NCBI GenBank assembly: GCA_964572185.1 | Contig: CAZNFI010000001.1 | Location: 1-64,000, forward strand | Direction: 5' to 3' | Length of the DNA: 64,000 bases | Source of the DNA: Azophilus sp964572185 | GTDB lineage: Bacteria > Pseudomonadota > Gammaproteobacteria > Pseudomonadales > Azotimanducaceae | Shown here: one piece after another, positions 7,576 to 15,876 of the stretch | Numbering within the stretch: position 1 is the stretch's first letter | How the letters are laid out: every line of letters starts with the position of its first letter | Notes under the pieces: generated by a model | Told to the model about the DNA's origin: nothing | What the model saw: only the letters and a program-made list of their open reading frames with translations | Database searches by the model: none | Position numbers and translations under genes: made by a program

Positions 7576-9216
7576 TCACCTTGCAAGAGGACGCCGGGGC
7601 TGCGTAAACAGCGGCTCCCGGATAATGAAAGGCCAGGGCGACACCATGTCGCCCACCGGCACTTCGATCAGCGCCGGTTCGTCCCGGGCCAGGCAGATTT
7701 CGAGTTCGGCGCGCAGGCCGGCCGGTGTGTCGACTCGCGAGCTGCGCACGCCAAAGCTCTCGCCATAAGCCACGAAATCCGGGTTCTCCAGGTCGGAACC
7801 GATTATGCGCCCGCCAAACCATTCCTTCTGCTGTCGCTGCACGTTCTGAAACTTGCCGTTGTTGAACAGTACGGTCACCAGACCAATCCCGTACTGCACG
7901 GCGGTTGCCATCTCGTTCGAGGCATACAGGAATCCCCCGTCGCCGGCCAGGTTGACCACCGGGCTGCGCGGATTCGCCGCCTTGACGCCCAGCGCCGTGG
8001 CGTAGCCGTAGCCCAGGGTCCCCTGATAGCCGCTGGTCACCAGGCGCCGGGGCGCATAGACCGGAAACGCGTACCAGGAGGCGTAACCGACCTGGGTGAT
8101 CTCATCGACCAGGAAACCATCCTCGGGCAGTGCGTCTCGGATGGCATCCAGATAGGCCACCTGGGGCTGCACCTGCTCGATGCGCCGGCGCACCGCCCCC
8201 TTGAGGGCGGTCAGTTCCTGCTTCCTCGAAGGCCGTTTTGCAAGCACCGGGTCCAGGGCTTTCAGGACCGCCCGCACGGCATCCCGGGCATCACTGTGCA
8301 GCGCCACCGTCGGGGCCGGATGCCGGGCCATCTCCGCCGCATCGATGTCGATACGGATCACCGCCCTGCCCCGCGGCATGCCCCAGTGCAGGTACTGCTG
8401 CTCCATGCGGCTGCCGATGCCGATGACCAGGTCGGCGTTACGCCAGAGTTCGTAACCTGCCGGGAGATTCTGCGACAGGTAGCTGCGATCGGAGACCAGG
8501 CCCCGGCCGTTACGGAAGGTGACCACGGGCGACTGCAGGCGTTGCGCCAGTTCATTGACTTCGTCGCGGGCATCAACGGCACCGCCACCGGCGACGATCA
8601 TCGGCGATTTCGAGCGCGCCATCAGTTCGGCCGCGGCTGCAACGGCGTCCGCGTCCAGTGCATCGGACCGGGCAACGGATGCCGCGGGCAGCAGCGCAAC
8701 CGGGCCGCTCTGACTCATGATGTCCATGGGCATTTCCAGGGACACCGGACCAGGCCGGCCGCAGAGCATGGCGCGAAATGCCTCGTTGACCGCCGCCGGC
8801 GCCGCTCGCGGGGACATGATGCGATCGGCCCGGCGGGTGAGGCTCTGCAGCGTTGCCAACTGGTCCGGCAGTTCGTGCAGGTAGCCGATGCCGCGGCCGA
8901 GGCCCTCGCTCGGGATCTGCCCGGTCAGGCAGAGTACCGGCGCGTTGGTGGCGTACGCCGTGCACAGGGCGGCCGCGGTATTCAGCACGCCCGGACCCGG
9001 CACCACGCAGTAAGCGCCCGGTCGGCCGGTGGATCGGGCATGGCCGAGCGCCATGTAGGCGGCACCCTGCTCATGCCGGCTGCCGATGAACCGAACGCGA
9101 TTGCCGGCGCGGTGCATGGCATCGAAAAAGTGATCGAGCTGCCCGCCGGGCAGGCCGTAGACGGTGTCCACGCCATTGGCCAGCACCTGGCCGAGCAACG
9201 CGTCAGCACCGCTCAT
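7576..9216 (-). CDS. ThDP-dependent enzyme, acetolactate synthase / 2-oxoacid decarboxylase family
   Basis: A 546-residue thiamine-diphosphate enzyme with the three usual domains. The catalytic glutamate is Glu49 in SRHEQGA. The ThDP/Mg motif begins at GDGGF (about residue 420) and ends about 25 residues later at NN. The middle domain is intact. It lacks the extra features of a biosynthetic IlvB in an ilv operon (no ilvH or ilvC nearby), so I favour a catabolic role such as decarboxylation or carboligation of a 2-oxoacid. Start 9216 is the first ATG where family similarity begins; the frame is open for 65 more codons upstream but with non-protein-like composition. It is the last gene of a leftward unit with a thioesterase, MarR and RidA. 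Confidence 0.85.
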   Translation of the reverse strand: MSGADALLGQVLANGVDTVYGLPGGQLDHFFDAMHRAGNRVRFIGSRHEQGAAYMALGHARSTGRPGAYCVVPGPGVLNTAAALCTAYATNAPVLCLTGQIPSEGLGRGIGYLHELPDQLATLQSLTRRADRIMSPRAAPAAVNEAFRAMLCGRPGPVSLEMPMDIMSQSGPVALLPAASVARSDALDADAVAAAAELMARSKSPMIVAGGGAVDARDEVNELAQRLQSPVVTFRNGRGLVSDRSYLSQNLPAGYELWRNADLVIGIGSRMEQQYLHWGMPRGRAVIRIDIDAAEMARHPAPTVALHSDARDAVRAVLKALDPVLAKRPSRKQELTALKGAVRRRIEQVQPQVAYLDAIRDALPEDGFLVDEITQVGYASWYAFPVYAPRRLVTSGYQGTLGYGYATALGVKAANPRSPVVNLAGDGGFLYASNEMATAVQYGIGLVTVLFNNGKFQNVQRQQKEWFGGRIIGSDLENPDFVAYGESFGVRSSRVDTPAGLRAELEICLARDEPALIEVPVGDMVSPWPFIIREPLFTQPRRPLAR

Positions 9217-9298
9217 GTTCACGCCGGGAAGTGTTTCACCCACGCCGGGACGTTCCCGCCAGTACCGGGCAGTGCGCGCTTGCCTGACCGCCGGCCAC

Positions 9299-9722
9299 TC
9301 AGGCGTCGTCCCCGGGCGCCCCGAGCAGCGCGCGTATCCGCTCCGGAATGCGCCTGGCCTCGAGTTCGCCGTTTTCCTGGATGCGGGCATAGACCCGGGT
9401 CGCGGTACCACGGGTCACCAACGCATCGTCGGCNNNNNNNNNNGCATTCCCAGGTCACCGTCGAGTTGGTGATCTTCTGCACGGCCAGCCGGGTGACGAT
9501 CTTTTCCCCGTAAGCGGCGGGGCCGACGAATTCGAAGTTGACCCGCCCCATGACGAACGCGGTGCGGTCGTTCGCCACCATGCGGGTCACCGGGTAGCCC
9601 GCCTGGGCGAAGAACTCGTGTTCCGCATCGTTGAACCAGGCCAGCATGCGCGGAAAGTAGACCAGCCCGAAGGGGTCGGATTCGCCCCAGGCCACGGTCA
9701 ATTCACGGTAATAGACCAGCAT
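9299..9722 (-). CDS. Hot-dog acyl-CoA thioesterase, interrupted by an assembly gap
   Basis: Probably hydrolyses an aromatic or acyl-CoA thioester (4-hydroxybenzoyl-CoA thioesterase / YbgC type). The N-terminal 93 residues include WGESDPFGLVYFPRMLAWF, in which the Asp is the usual catalytic residue, and VMGRVNFEF. Ten N at 9434-9443 interrupt the gene. After the gap the coding frame is the one that ends RIRALLGAPGDDA with a stop at 9299. To join the halves, the true gap must be a multiple of three, not ten. The sum of the two parts (93 + 44 residues) already matches the family length of about 140, so few bases are missing. Start 9722 is preceded by GGAATCTGGAA. Confidence 0.78.
9434..9443. other. 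Assembly gap (10 N) in the thioesterase gene
   Basis: Ten unknown bases. The flanking reading frames are compatible only with a gap whose length is a multiple of three, so ten is a placeholder, not a measured size. Confidence 0.95.
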
Positions 9723-9977
9723 TTCCAGATTCCTCGAACCGCATTCGTGTGGACAATCGAATCGCATTTCAGAACGGCCGTCCCAGTCGCGCTGCAACTC
9801 GGACGGGTCGCCTGGCGACGCGATGGCATCCCCTGCTCGCCGACCCGGTGGTCGAACCAGCGCACTCCGCACCCGTTCCCCGCTGTCTCTTCGAGCCGGG
9901 TCATCGTCCCGATTGTCCCGCCGCCGCGCAAGCCGGGACTCGAACACGCAGGTTTGCGCCCGGCAACCGTTCTGCTG

Positions 9978-10508
9978 TCAGTCTGCGGCATTGTCTCGCT
10001 GAGCTTCCGTCTGGCTCGCTTTAGACAGCCCATCAAGCCTGTGACGCAGTTTCCGAAGCGTGGCGATGAACTCGGCCAGCTCCGAATCGCTCAGCGCGCC
10101 GAAGATCTGGTGCGCCCAGCGCTGGTGGTCGGGCGCCAGCCGGGCAAACAGTTCCTTGCCGGTCGCCGTCATGTGCACTTCGCTGACACGGCGGTCTTGT
10201 ACACTCGGGGCGCGGCGGGTGAGCCCGTCGTTTTCCATGCGATCCAGCAGCCGCGTGATGTTACCCCGGGAGGCCAGCAGCATCTTGGAGAGTTGCGAAG
10301 TACCGGCAGCCTGATCCGGCGACCGTTCCAGGTTTGCCAGCACATCGAAACGTGACAGCGACGTGCCATGCTCGTTGGCGAAATAGCTGGCCAATTCGCT
10401 CTCGATGCGCTTGGCGGTTTTCAGCAACTGCACCCAGGCGCGCAGCGACTGCTGGCTGTCGGCAGGTACGCGGCCCGGCTCAGGCACGGTCGAAACATGG
10501 CGTTGCAA
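9978..10508 (-). CDS. MarR-family transcriptional regulator
   Basis: A 176-residue winged-helix regulator, probably a dimeric repressor released by an aromatic acid, phenolic or CoA-thioester ligand, as is usual in the family. The central region reads SQLSKMLLASRGNITRLLDR (recognition helix) followed by the wing DRRVSEVHMTATG, both characteristic. It lies 24 bases downstream of the RidA gene and about 250 bases upstream of the thioesterase, within a leftward unit that diverges from the aromatic-degradation-like operon. It is the natural candidate to control both. An imperfect inverted repeat at 10943-10958 could be its site. Confidence 0.9.
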   Translation of the reverse strand: MQRHVSTVPEPGRVPADSQQSLRAWVQLLKTAKRIESELASYFANEHGTSLSRFDVLANLERSPDQAAGTSQLSKMLLASRGNITRLLDRMENDGLTRRAPSVQDRRVSEVHMTATGKELFARLAPDHQRWAHQIFGALSDSELAEFIATLRKLRHRLDGLSKASQTEAQRDNAAD

Positions 10509-10532
10509 ATGGCAGCACGGTCCCGTCTCCGT

Positions 10533-10928
10533 TCATTCCGGGATCACCGCAGTCGTCTCGATCTCCACCTTGGCACGATCTTCGAGCAGCGCCGCCACCT
10601 GCACCACCGCCATGGCGGGAAAGTGCCGGCCGATGGTCTGTCGATAGACGCCGCCGATCTCCCGCTGCCGGTCAAGGTATTCCCGCTTGTCGGTGATGTA
10701 CCAGGTCATGCGCACGATGTGCTCCGGCCCGGCGCCACCGCTGGCAAGCACCTGCACGGTATTCTCGAGCGTCTGGCGCAATTGATGGATGAAGTCATCG
10801 CTTGCAAACCGCTGCCGTTCGTCCCAACCGATCAGGCCCCCGGTCACCAGCAACCTGCCCTCGGCAACCATGCCATTCGCATACCCCTTCGGGCGGGGCC
10901 AGCCCGACGGTTGCAGAACCTGTGCCAT
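10533..10928 (-). CDS. RidA/YjgF-family enamine/imine deaminase
   Basis: A 131-residue protein with the RidA-family pattern (YANGMVAEGRLLVTGGLIGWD near the start, MTWYITDKREY in the middle, VQVAALLEDRAKVEIETTAVIPE at the end). The Arg in DRAKVEIE corresponds to the substrate-carboxylate-binding arginine of the family. RidA proteins hydrolyse reactive enamines or imines released by PLP or flavin enzymes to the ketoacid and ammonia. Placement opposite a PLP aminotransferase gene, across a shared control region, suggests a role in a nitrogen-containing substrate's breakdown. It is the first gene of the leftward unit. Confidence 0.88.
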   Translation of the reverse strand: MAQVLQPSGWPRPKGYANGMVAEGRLLVTGGLIGWDERQRFASDDFIHQLRQTLENTVQVLASGGAGPEHIVRMTWYITDKREYLDRQREIGGVYRQTIGRHFPAMAVVQVAALLEDRAKVEIETTAVIPE

Positions 10929-10942
10929 ACCGCATGCCTCAA

Positions 10943-10958
10943 ACTTTACACGTAAACT
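10943..10958. promoter_or_regulatory. Inverted repeat, candidate MarR operator
   Basis: ACTTTAC-AC-GTAAACT forms a 16-base imperfect palindrome with one mismatched pair, 15 bases before the RidA start codon and in the only intergenic region that faces both divergent units. Size, AT content and position fit MarR-family operators. No second copy was found at the thioesterase or MarR starts. Confidence 0.4.
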
Positions 10959-11069
10959 ACAGCGGCCTAAGATAATTCATTGGACAGCATTTGCCTAACC
11001 GGGTCTTGTCCCAGCCCGACGAGACAGCAGTGAACGGGCGCCAACCCGGCTCTCTGGCCCGACCAATTC

Positions 11070-11232
11070 ATGAACAGGCGTAGCGACGTTGGCGAGAGTA
11101 GTGAAAGCACCGGGTGAGCGGACCAGAGCGTGCGCTTGCCGTGCTTGACAGCACGTTGGGCACGCGGCGCAAGCACGGCCGGAGATTTCGCTGCTATTGA
11201 CGACCGCAGTCGTTTATTCATGAATAGGTCGG
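11070..11232 (+). repeat. Dispersed repeat of about 160 bases, copy A
   Basis: This stretch aligns over its whole length with 55323-55480. Shared blocks include GTGAAAG-ACCGG, CAGCACGT, CGGCGC-AGCACGGCC and the ending AGGTCGG. Copy A is bounded by ATTCATGAA at 11066-11074 and again at 11216-11224. Differences are spread evenly and do not preserve any reading frame, which argues for a non-coding element. Confidence 0.6.
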
Positions 11233-11266
11233 GTTAGCCCGCTCAAGCCATTATGGTTAGCGCCAT

Positions 11267-12382
11267 GTGCGCGCACACGGAGATTGCAGCATCGCCACGC
11301 TGACCCCTGTACCCGGACTGGACAGACTCGCACCCTACGTACAGGGGCGCAGCGCGGTTCCCGGCGTGACCGAACCCATCAAACTCTCCGCCAACGAATC
11401 CGCCCAGGGTCCCAGCCCGGCGGCACTGGCCGCCTATGCACGGGCTGCCGGGCGCCTGCACCGCTACCCGGATGGCTCCCAGTCGGAGCTGCGACGCGCC
11501 ATCGGCGAAGTGTGCGGACTGAACCCCGAGTGCATCATCTGCGGCAACGGCTCCGACGAACTGATCCTGCTCATGGCCCGAGCCTACATCCGGCCAGGCG
11601 ATGCGGTCCTGCTCAGCGAGAACAGCTTCGAGATGGCGCGCATCCATGCCATCGCCCAGGGCGCCGACATCGTCGTGGCAGCCGAGCGCGAGTACTGCGT
11701 CGACGTGGATGCCATGCTGGCTTGCGCCGGTGAGCGAACGCGGCTATGTGTGGTCGCCAATCCGAACAATCCCACCGGAACCTACATCGGCGGCGAGGCG
11801 CTGCGCGCCTTGCGTTCCGGGCTGCCGGCCAGTTGCCTGCTGCTAGTCGACGGCGCCTATGCCGAATACGTCGAACGGGACGATTACGACAGCGGCGCGG
11901 CGCTGGTCGAGGCGGGTGACAACGTGGTCATGACGCGTACCTTTTCCAAGATTCACGGCCTGGCGTCGCTGCGCATCGGATGGGCCTACTGCCCGCCGGC
12001 CGTGGTCGATGCCGTGCAGCGCATCCGCACTCCGTTCAACACCAATGGTCCGGCGCTGGCTGCCGCGGCGGCGGCAATTCGGGATACGGAACACCTGGAA
12101 AAGGCGCGGCGTCACAACAGCGCCTGGCTGCGCCGCATCGCCAGGGAGCTGCCGGCCATGGGCCTCAGCATGATTCCCAGCGTCGCCAACTTCTATCTCA
12201 TCCGCTTCCCCGAAACCGGCGGCAAGAGCGGTGCCGGCGCAGCACAACACCTGATGCAGCGGGGCATCATCCCGCGGCCCGCCGCCGCCAACGACCGGCT
12301 GCTGCGCATCACCGTGGGGCTCGACCACGAAAACCAGGCGGTGCTCGATGCCCTGGCGGAATACATGCAAGTTGATGTTTGA
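11267..12382 (+). CDS. HisC-like class I/II PLP aminotransferase
   Basis: A 371-residue fold-type I aminotransferase of the histidinol-phosphate aminotransferase group. It has the N-terminal substrate segment (IKLSANESAQGPSP), the NPNNPTGT cofactor motif, and the PLP lysine Lys228 in TFSKIHGLASLRIGW. HisC-group enzymes often accept aromatic amino acids. No other his genes are nearby and it leads an operon with a ring dioxygenase, so I infer an aromatic or related amino donor/acceptor role in catabolism rather than histidine synthesis. The start used is the GTG at 11267; it has no strong ribosome binding site, so the true start could be a little different. Confidence 0.85.
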   Translation: MRAHGDCSIATLTPVPGLDRLAPYVQGRSAVPGVTEPIKLSANESAQGPSPAALAAYARAAGRLHRYPDGSQSELRRAIGEVCGLNPECIICGNGSDELILLMARAYIRPGDAVLLSENSFEMARIHAIAQGADIVVAAEREYCVDVDAMLACAGERTRLCVVANPNNPTGTYIGGEALRALRSGLPASCLLLVDGAYAEYVERDDYDSGAALVEAGDNVVMTRTFSKIHGLASLRIGWAYCPPAVVDAVQRIRTPFNTNGPALAAAAAAIRDTEHLEKARRHNSAWLRRIARELPAMGLSMIPSVANFYLIRFPETGGKSGAGAAQHLMQRGIIPRPAAANDRLLRITVGLDHENQAVLDALAEYMQVDV

Positions 12383-12441
12383 CGCGAATAGCCATGAAAT
12401 ACCGCCACCTTCGGCCGTACCGGGGAACTGGAGCCAGCCGC

Positions 12442-13776
12442 ATGGGCTATACCGATAACGCCGATGCCGTCGCCGCGCTGGTGCGCGACGATGCGGTGCA
12501 TCGCGACCTCTACGTCGACCAGGAGATCTTCGACCTGGAGATGCGCCACCTGTGGCCCAGCACCTGGATCTACGTCGGTCACGACTCTCAGGTGCCCGAT
12601 GCGGGCGACTACATCACTGCCGATATCGGCCTGCAGCCGGTCATCCTGATCCGCGATACGGACGGCAGCGTGAATGTGCTGATGAACCGCTGCGCGCACA
12701 AGGGCACGCGCCTGTTGAGCGCCCCCGCCGGCAACCTGCAGTCCGCCATCCGCTGCCCCTACCACGGCTGGACCTACCGGTTCGACGGCCGGGTGCGGGC
12801 CATTCCCGTCCGCCAGGGCTACGACGGCACCGGCCTGGCCGGGTCCGAGGCGAGCGCCGGCGTGGTGCGTCTCGCCAACGTCGAGAACTACCGGGGATTC
12901 GTGTTCGCCCGGCTGAGCGAATCCGGGCTCGGGTTCCGGGAGTATTTCGGCGAGTCACTGTCTTCCATCGACAACATGGCCGACCGTTCCCCCGAGGGGC
13001 GGCTCGAAGTGGCCGGCGGCGTGCTGCGCTACATGCACGACTGCAATTGGAAGATGTTCGTCGAGAACCTGAACGACACCATGCACCCAATGGTGGCGCA
13101 CCAGTCCTCCGCCGGCACCGCAACGAACGTCTGGCAGGCCCTGGACAAGCCGGAGGGTACGCGCAAGCCCATGGTCGTGGAGCAGTTCGAGCCGTTCGTG
13201 TCGAACTACCGGTTTTTCGATGACATGGGCGTCAAGATCTACCCCAACGGGCACAGCTACAGCGGCGTGCATTTCTCCATCCACTCCGCCTACGCGCAGA
13301 TTCCCGGCTATTTCGAGGCGCTGTGCGAGGCGTACGGCGAGCAGCGCGCCAAGGCGATCCTGTCGATCAATCGCCACAACACCGTCTACTACCCAAGCCT
13401 CACCATCAAGGGCGCCATCCAGGCCATTCGCGTCGCCCGCCCGCTGGCAGCGAACCGCACGCTGATCGAAAGCTGGACCTTCCGCCTGGCCGGCGCCGGC
13501 GATGACCTGCTGCAGCGCACCCTTACCTATAGCCGGCTGATCAATGCGCCCACCTCCGTTGTGGGCCACGACGACCTGCACTGCTACCGCTCCATCCAAC
13601 AGGGCCTGGCCAGCGCCGCCAGCGACTGGATCAGCCTGCACCGCGGCCACGACGCGGCCGCCGAAGCCGACATCGCCGGCGAATACAACGGCTTGAGCGA
13701 AGTGTCCATGCGCGGCCAGTTCCGCGCCTGGCGGCAGCGGATGCTGGAATCAATGACCGGGGCGAACGCCCCATGA
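12442..13776 (+). CDS. Rieske ring-hydroxylating dioxygenase, large (alpha) subunit
   Basis: Catalytic subunit that adds dioxygen to an aromatic ring. The Rieske [2Fe-2S] ligands are Cys84-x-His86 and Cys105-x2-His108. The mononuclear iron site is in NDTMHPMVAH, with His215 and His220 as ligands and Asp212 as the electron-bridging acid. The length of 444 residues is normal for alpha subunits of alpha3-beta3 enzymes. I start at the ATG at 12442, which follows GGAG; an alternative ATG at 12394 adds 16 residues without a ribosome binding site. The beta subunit follows with a 4-base ATGA overlap. No ferredoxin or reductase partner is encoded in the cluster, so electron supply must come from elsewhere. 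Confidence 0.92.
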   Translation: MGYTDNADAVAALVRDDAVHRDLYVDQEIFDLEMRHLWPSTWIYVGHDSQVPDAGDYITADIGLQPVILIRDTDGSVNVLMNRCAHKGTRLLSAPAGNLQSAIRCPYHGWTYRFDGRVRAIPVRQGYDGTGLAGSEASAGVVRLANVENYRGFVFARLSESGLGFREYFGESLSSIDNMADRSPEGRLEVAGGVLRYMHDCNWKMFVENLNDTMHPMVAHQSSAGTATNVWQALDKPEGTRKPMVVEQFEPFVSNYRFFDDMGVKIYPNGHSYSGVHFSIHSAYAQIPGYFEALCEAYGEQRAKAILSINRHNTVYYPSLTIKGAIQAIRVARPLAANRTLIESWTFRLAGAGDDLLQRTLTYSRLINAPTSVVGHDDLHCYRSIQQGLASAASDWISLHRGHDAAAEADIAGEYNGLSEVSMRGQFRAWRQRMLESMTGANAP

Positions 13777-14255
13777 AGCCGCCCGGCCGCGCCGACCTGC
13801 GCGCCCTGGTGTACCGGGAAGCGCGCTGCATCGACGAGGGCGACCTGGATGCCTGGTACGACCTGTTCACCGACGATGCCCTCTACTGGATGCCGTTGCG
13901 GCGCGGCCAGCGCGAAGAAGAGGTGTACAACTCCCTGTTCTACGAGGACAAGCTCATGCTCAAGGTGCGCATCGAGCGCCTGAAAGACCCCAATGCCTTC
14001 TCCCAGGCGCCGCCGAGCCACTGTCAGCACGTGCTGCAGCGGCCCGAGATCGAAGCCTTCGATGCATCCGCCGGAAACTTCGCAACGCGCACCCCGTTCG
14101 TCTATGTGGAGAGTCAACTCGATGAGCAGTTCGTACTCGCCGGGGTGGCCCATCACCAACTCGTGGTGCGCAACGCCGGCCTGCAGATCCGGCGCAAGCG
14201 TATCGAGTTGCTGAACCGCGAGGCGGCATTGCCCTCGATTCAACGCTTTCCCTGA
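13773..14255 (+). CDS. Rieske ring-hydroxylating dioxygenase, small (beta) subunit
   Basis: Structural subunit of the alpha3-beta3 dioxygenase, 160 residues, with the SnoaL/NTF2-like fold of the family. The N-terminus has the usual signature (YREARCIDEGDLDAWYDLF, then DALYWMPL) and the protein ends in RRKRIELLNREAALP, typical of beta subunits. It contributes to stability and sometimes substrate choice but has no metal. Translation is coupled to the alpha gene by an ATGA overlap and to the CoA ligase by a one-base gap. Confidence 0.92.
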   Translation: MKPPGRADLRALVYREARCIDEGDLDAWYDLFTDDALYWMPLRRGQREEEVYNSLFYEDKLMLKVRIERLKDPNAFSQAPPSHCQHVLQRPEIEAFDASAGNFATRTPFVYVESQLDEQFVLAGVAHHQLVVRNAGLQIRRKRIELLNREAALPSIQRFP

Positions 14256-14256
14256 C

Positions 14257-15876
14257 ATGGCCGCCAGCCGCACAGCCGTCAGCGTTTACCAGGCATTTCA
14301 GCAGGCCGTGGCCGCTCACGGCGAACGCCCCATGCTGCACCTCGTGGCCGACACGGCGCGCCGCTACGGCAATGCGCCCGGAACGGTCAGCTACCGGGAT
14401 GCGCATGCCCGGGTACGGCGCTGTATCGCCGCCTACCGCGGCCTGGGCCTCGCCCCCGGAACCCGGGTCGCCCTGGGTCTCGACAACCGCCCCGAGTTTT
14501 TCTACCACTGGCTGGCGCTGAACGCGCTCGGCATGAGCGTCGCGCCGCTCAACCCGCACTGGCGATCTGCCGAGGTCGAGTACGTGCTCGGCCACAGCGA
14601 GGCGCAGCTTGCCGTGCTGCCGGCCGACCGGGTGAGCGCGGTGCGGGCGGCAGCGCCGCGGGGCTGCATGACGCTAGCCGCGGACGGCGCCTGGTCGCGC
14701 GGCGGCAGCGACGACAGCGCGGAGCCATCGGTCACCCCCGGGCAGGAATGCGCCCTACTCTACACCTCGGGAACCACCGGCCGGCCCAAGGGCTGCCTGC
14801 TCGACAACCGCTACTTCCTGACCAGCGGCGCCTGGTACGGCAACCTGGGCGGCTACTGCACCCTCGACCCGCCCAACGACCGGCTGATCACACCGCTACC
14901 GATGCACCACATGAACGCCATGGCCACGTCCACCATGGCCATGCTGCTCAGCGGCGGCTGTATCGTGCCCCTGGACCGGTTTCATCCCCGCACCTGGTGG
15001 CCGAGCGTGCGCGAATCCGGCGCCACCATCATGCATTACCTGGGCGTCATGCCGGCCATGCTGATGAATCTTCCCCAATCCTCCGACGACCGGGCGCACC
15101 GGGTGCGCTTCGGTTTCGGGGCCGGGTTGAGCGGCGAGCTACATGCCGCATTCGAACGACGCTTCGGCATACCGCTGATCGAGGCCTGGGCCATGACGGA
15201 AACCGGCTGCAGCGTGGCGGTGGCCGCACAGCACGAACCGCGCAAGCTGGGTACCGGCTGCATCGGCCAGCCGCCGCCGGAAGTGGACTACCGGATCGTC
15301 GATGACCGGGGCTTGGACGCAGGCCCCGGACAGGCCGGAGAACTGCTGGTGCGGCGCGCCGGAGACGACCCACGCCTGGGTCTGTTCCGGGGCTATCTCA
15401 AGGACCTGGCCGCCACCGATGCCGCCTGGGCCGGGGGCTACTTCCACACCGGAGACCTGGTCTACGTCGATGTGGACGGCCTGCTGCATTTCGTGGACCG
15501 CAGCAAAAACGTGATTCGCCGCAGCGGCGAGAACATCTCCGCGGTGGAGGTCGAGGAGACACTGCTCGAGCACGAAGCGGTGGTGGCCGCCGGCGTCACC
15601 GCGGTACCGGACGAGGTACGCGGCGACGAGGTGTTCGCCTGCGTGGTGACCGGCGACGAATCGGCACAGTGGCCGCGCACCGCCCAAGCCATCGTCCGTC
15701 ACTGCCTGCAGCGCCTCGCCTACTTCAAGGCACCCGGCTACCTGTCCCGTTGCGAGCGGTTGCCGTTGACGGCCACCGAAAAGATCCAACGCGCCGCCCT
15801 CAAGGAACTGGCGGCGCAACGGCTCGCGGACGGCGACTGCATCGACACCCGCGCACTGAAGACAGCAAGTGGCTGA
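14257..15876 (+). CDS. Acyl/aryl-CoA ligase (ANL superfamily, AMP-forming)
   Basis: Activates a carboxylic acid to its CoA thioester through an acyl-AMP. The 539 residues include the P-loop YTSGTTGRPKG (about residues 169-179), the acceptor motif AWAMTETG, the hinge HTGDLVYVDVDGLLHFVDR and a C-terminal domain with the catalytic Lys context TATEKIQR. Sequence alone does not give the substrate; the genes around it point to an aromatic or ring-derived acid. It overlaps the next gene by eight bases, so expression is coupled with the thiolase-fold protein, which would use the CoA ester made here. Confidence 0.9.
   Translation: MAASRTAVSVYQAFQQAVAAHGERPMLHLVADTARRYGNAPGTVSYRDAHARVRRCIAAYRGLGLAPGTRVALGLDNRPEFFYHWLALNALGMSVAPLNPHWRSAEVEYVLGHSEAQLAVLPADRVSAVRAAAPRGCMTLAADGAWSRGGSDDSAEPSVTPGQECALLYTSGTTGRPKGCLLDNRYFLTSGAWYGNLGGYCTLDPPNDRLITPLPMHHMNAMATSTMAMLLSGGCIVPLDRFHPRTWWPSVRESGATIMHYLGVMPAMLMNLPQSSDDRAHRVRFGFGAGLSGELHAAFERRFGIPLIEAWAMTETGCSVAVAAQHEPRKLGTGCIGQPPPEVDYRIVDDRGLDAGPGQAGELLVRRAGDDPRLGLFRGYLKDLAATDAAWAGGYFHTGDLVYVDVDGLLHFVDRSKNVIRRSGENISAVEVEETLLEHEAVVAAGVTAVPDEVRGDEVFACVVTGDESAQWPRTAQAIVRHCLQRLAYFKAPGYLSRCERLPLTATEKIQRAALKELAAQRLADGDCIDTRALKTASG

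Larger units (their letters stand above)
10929..11266. other. Divergent control region between the two catabolic units
   Basis: The 338 bases between the RidA gene (leftward) and the aminotransferase gene (rightward) carry no convincing gene. They contain an imperfect inverted repeat close to the RidA start (10943-10958) and a copy of a longer dispersed repeat (11070-11232) bounded by two ATTCATGAA palindromes. Open frames here are short, and the one on the minus strand (10967-11221) tracks the repeat, so I do not call it as a gene. Confidence 0.7.

Noticed and set aside
7543..9513. A 656-codon open frame on the plus strand
   Set aside because: It is the antisense of the ThDP enzyme gene, has His/Gln/Arg-rich shadow composition, and crosses the N gap.
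9900..9960. TTCGAGT-containing stretch on the minus strand resembling a tRNA T-arm
   Set aside because: The 5-bp T-stem does not pair, and there is no acceptor, D-arm or anticodon arm around it.
10967..11221. An 84-codon minus-strand frame in the catabolic control region
   Set aside because: It coincides with a dispersed repeat, and the frame is not kept in the second copy.
11267..12382. Histidine biosynthesis assignment (hisC) for the aminotransferase
   Set aside because: The family fits, but no other his gene is nearby and the operon context is catabolic, so I left the symbol empty.
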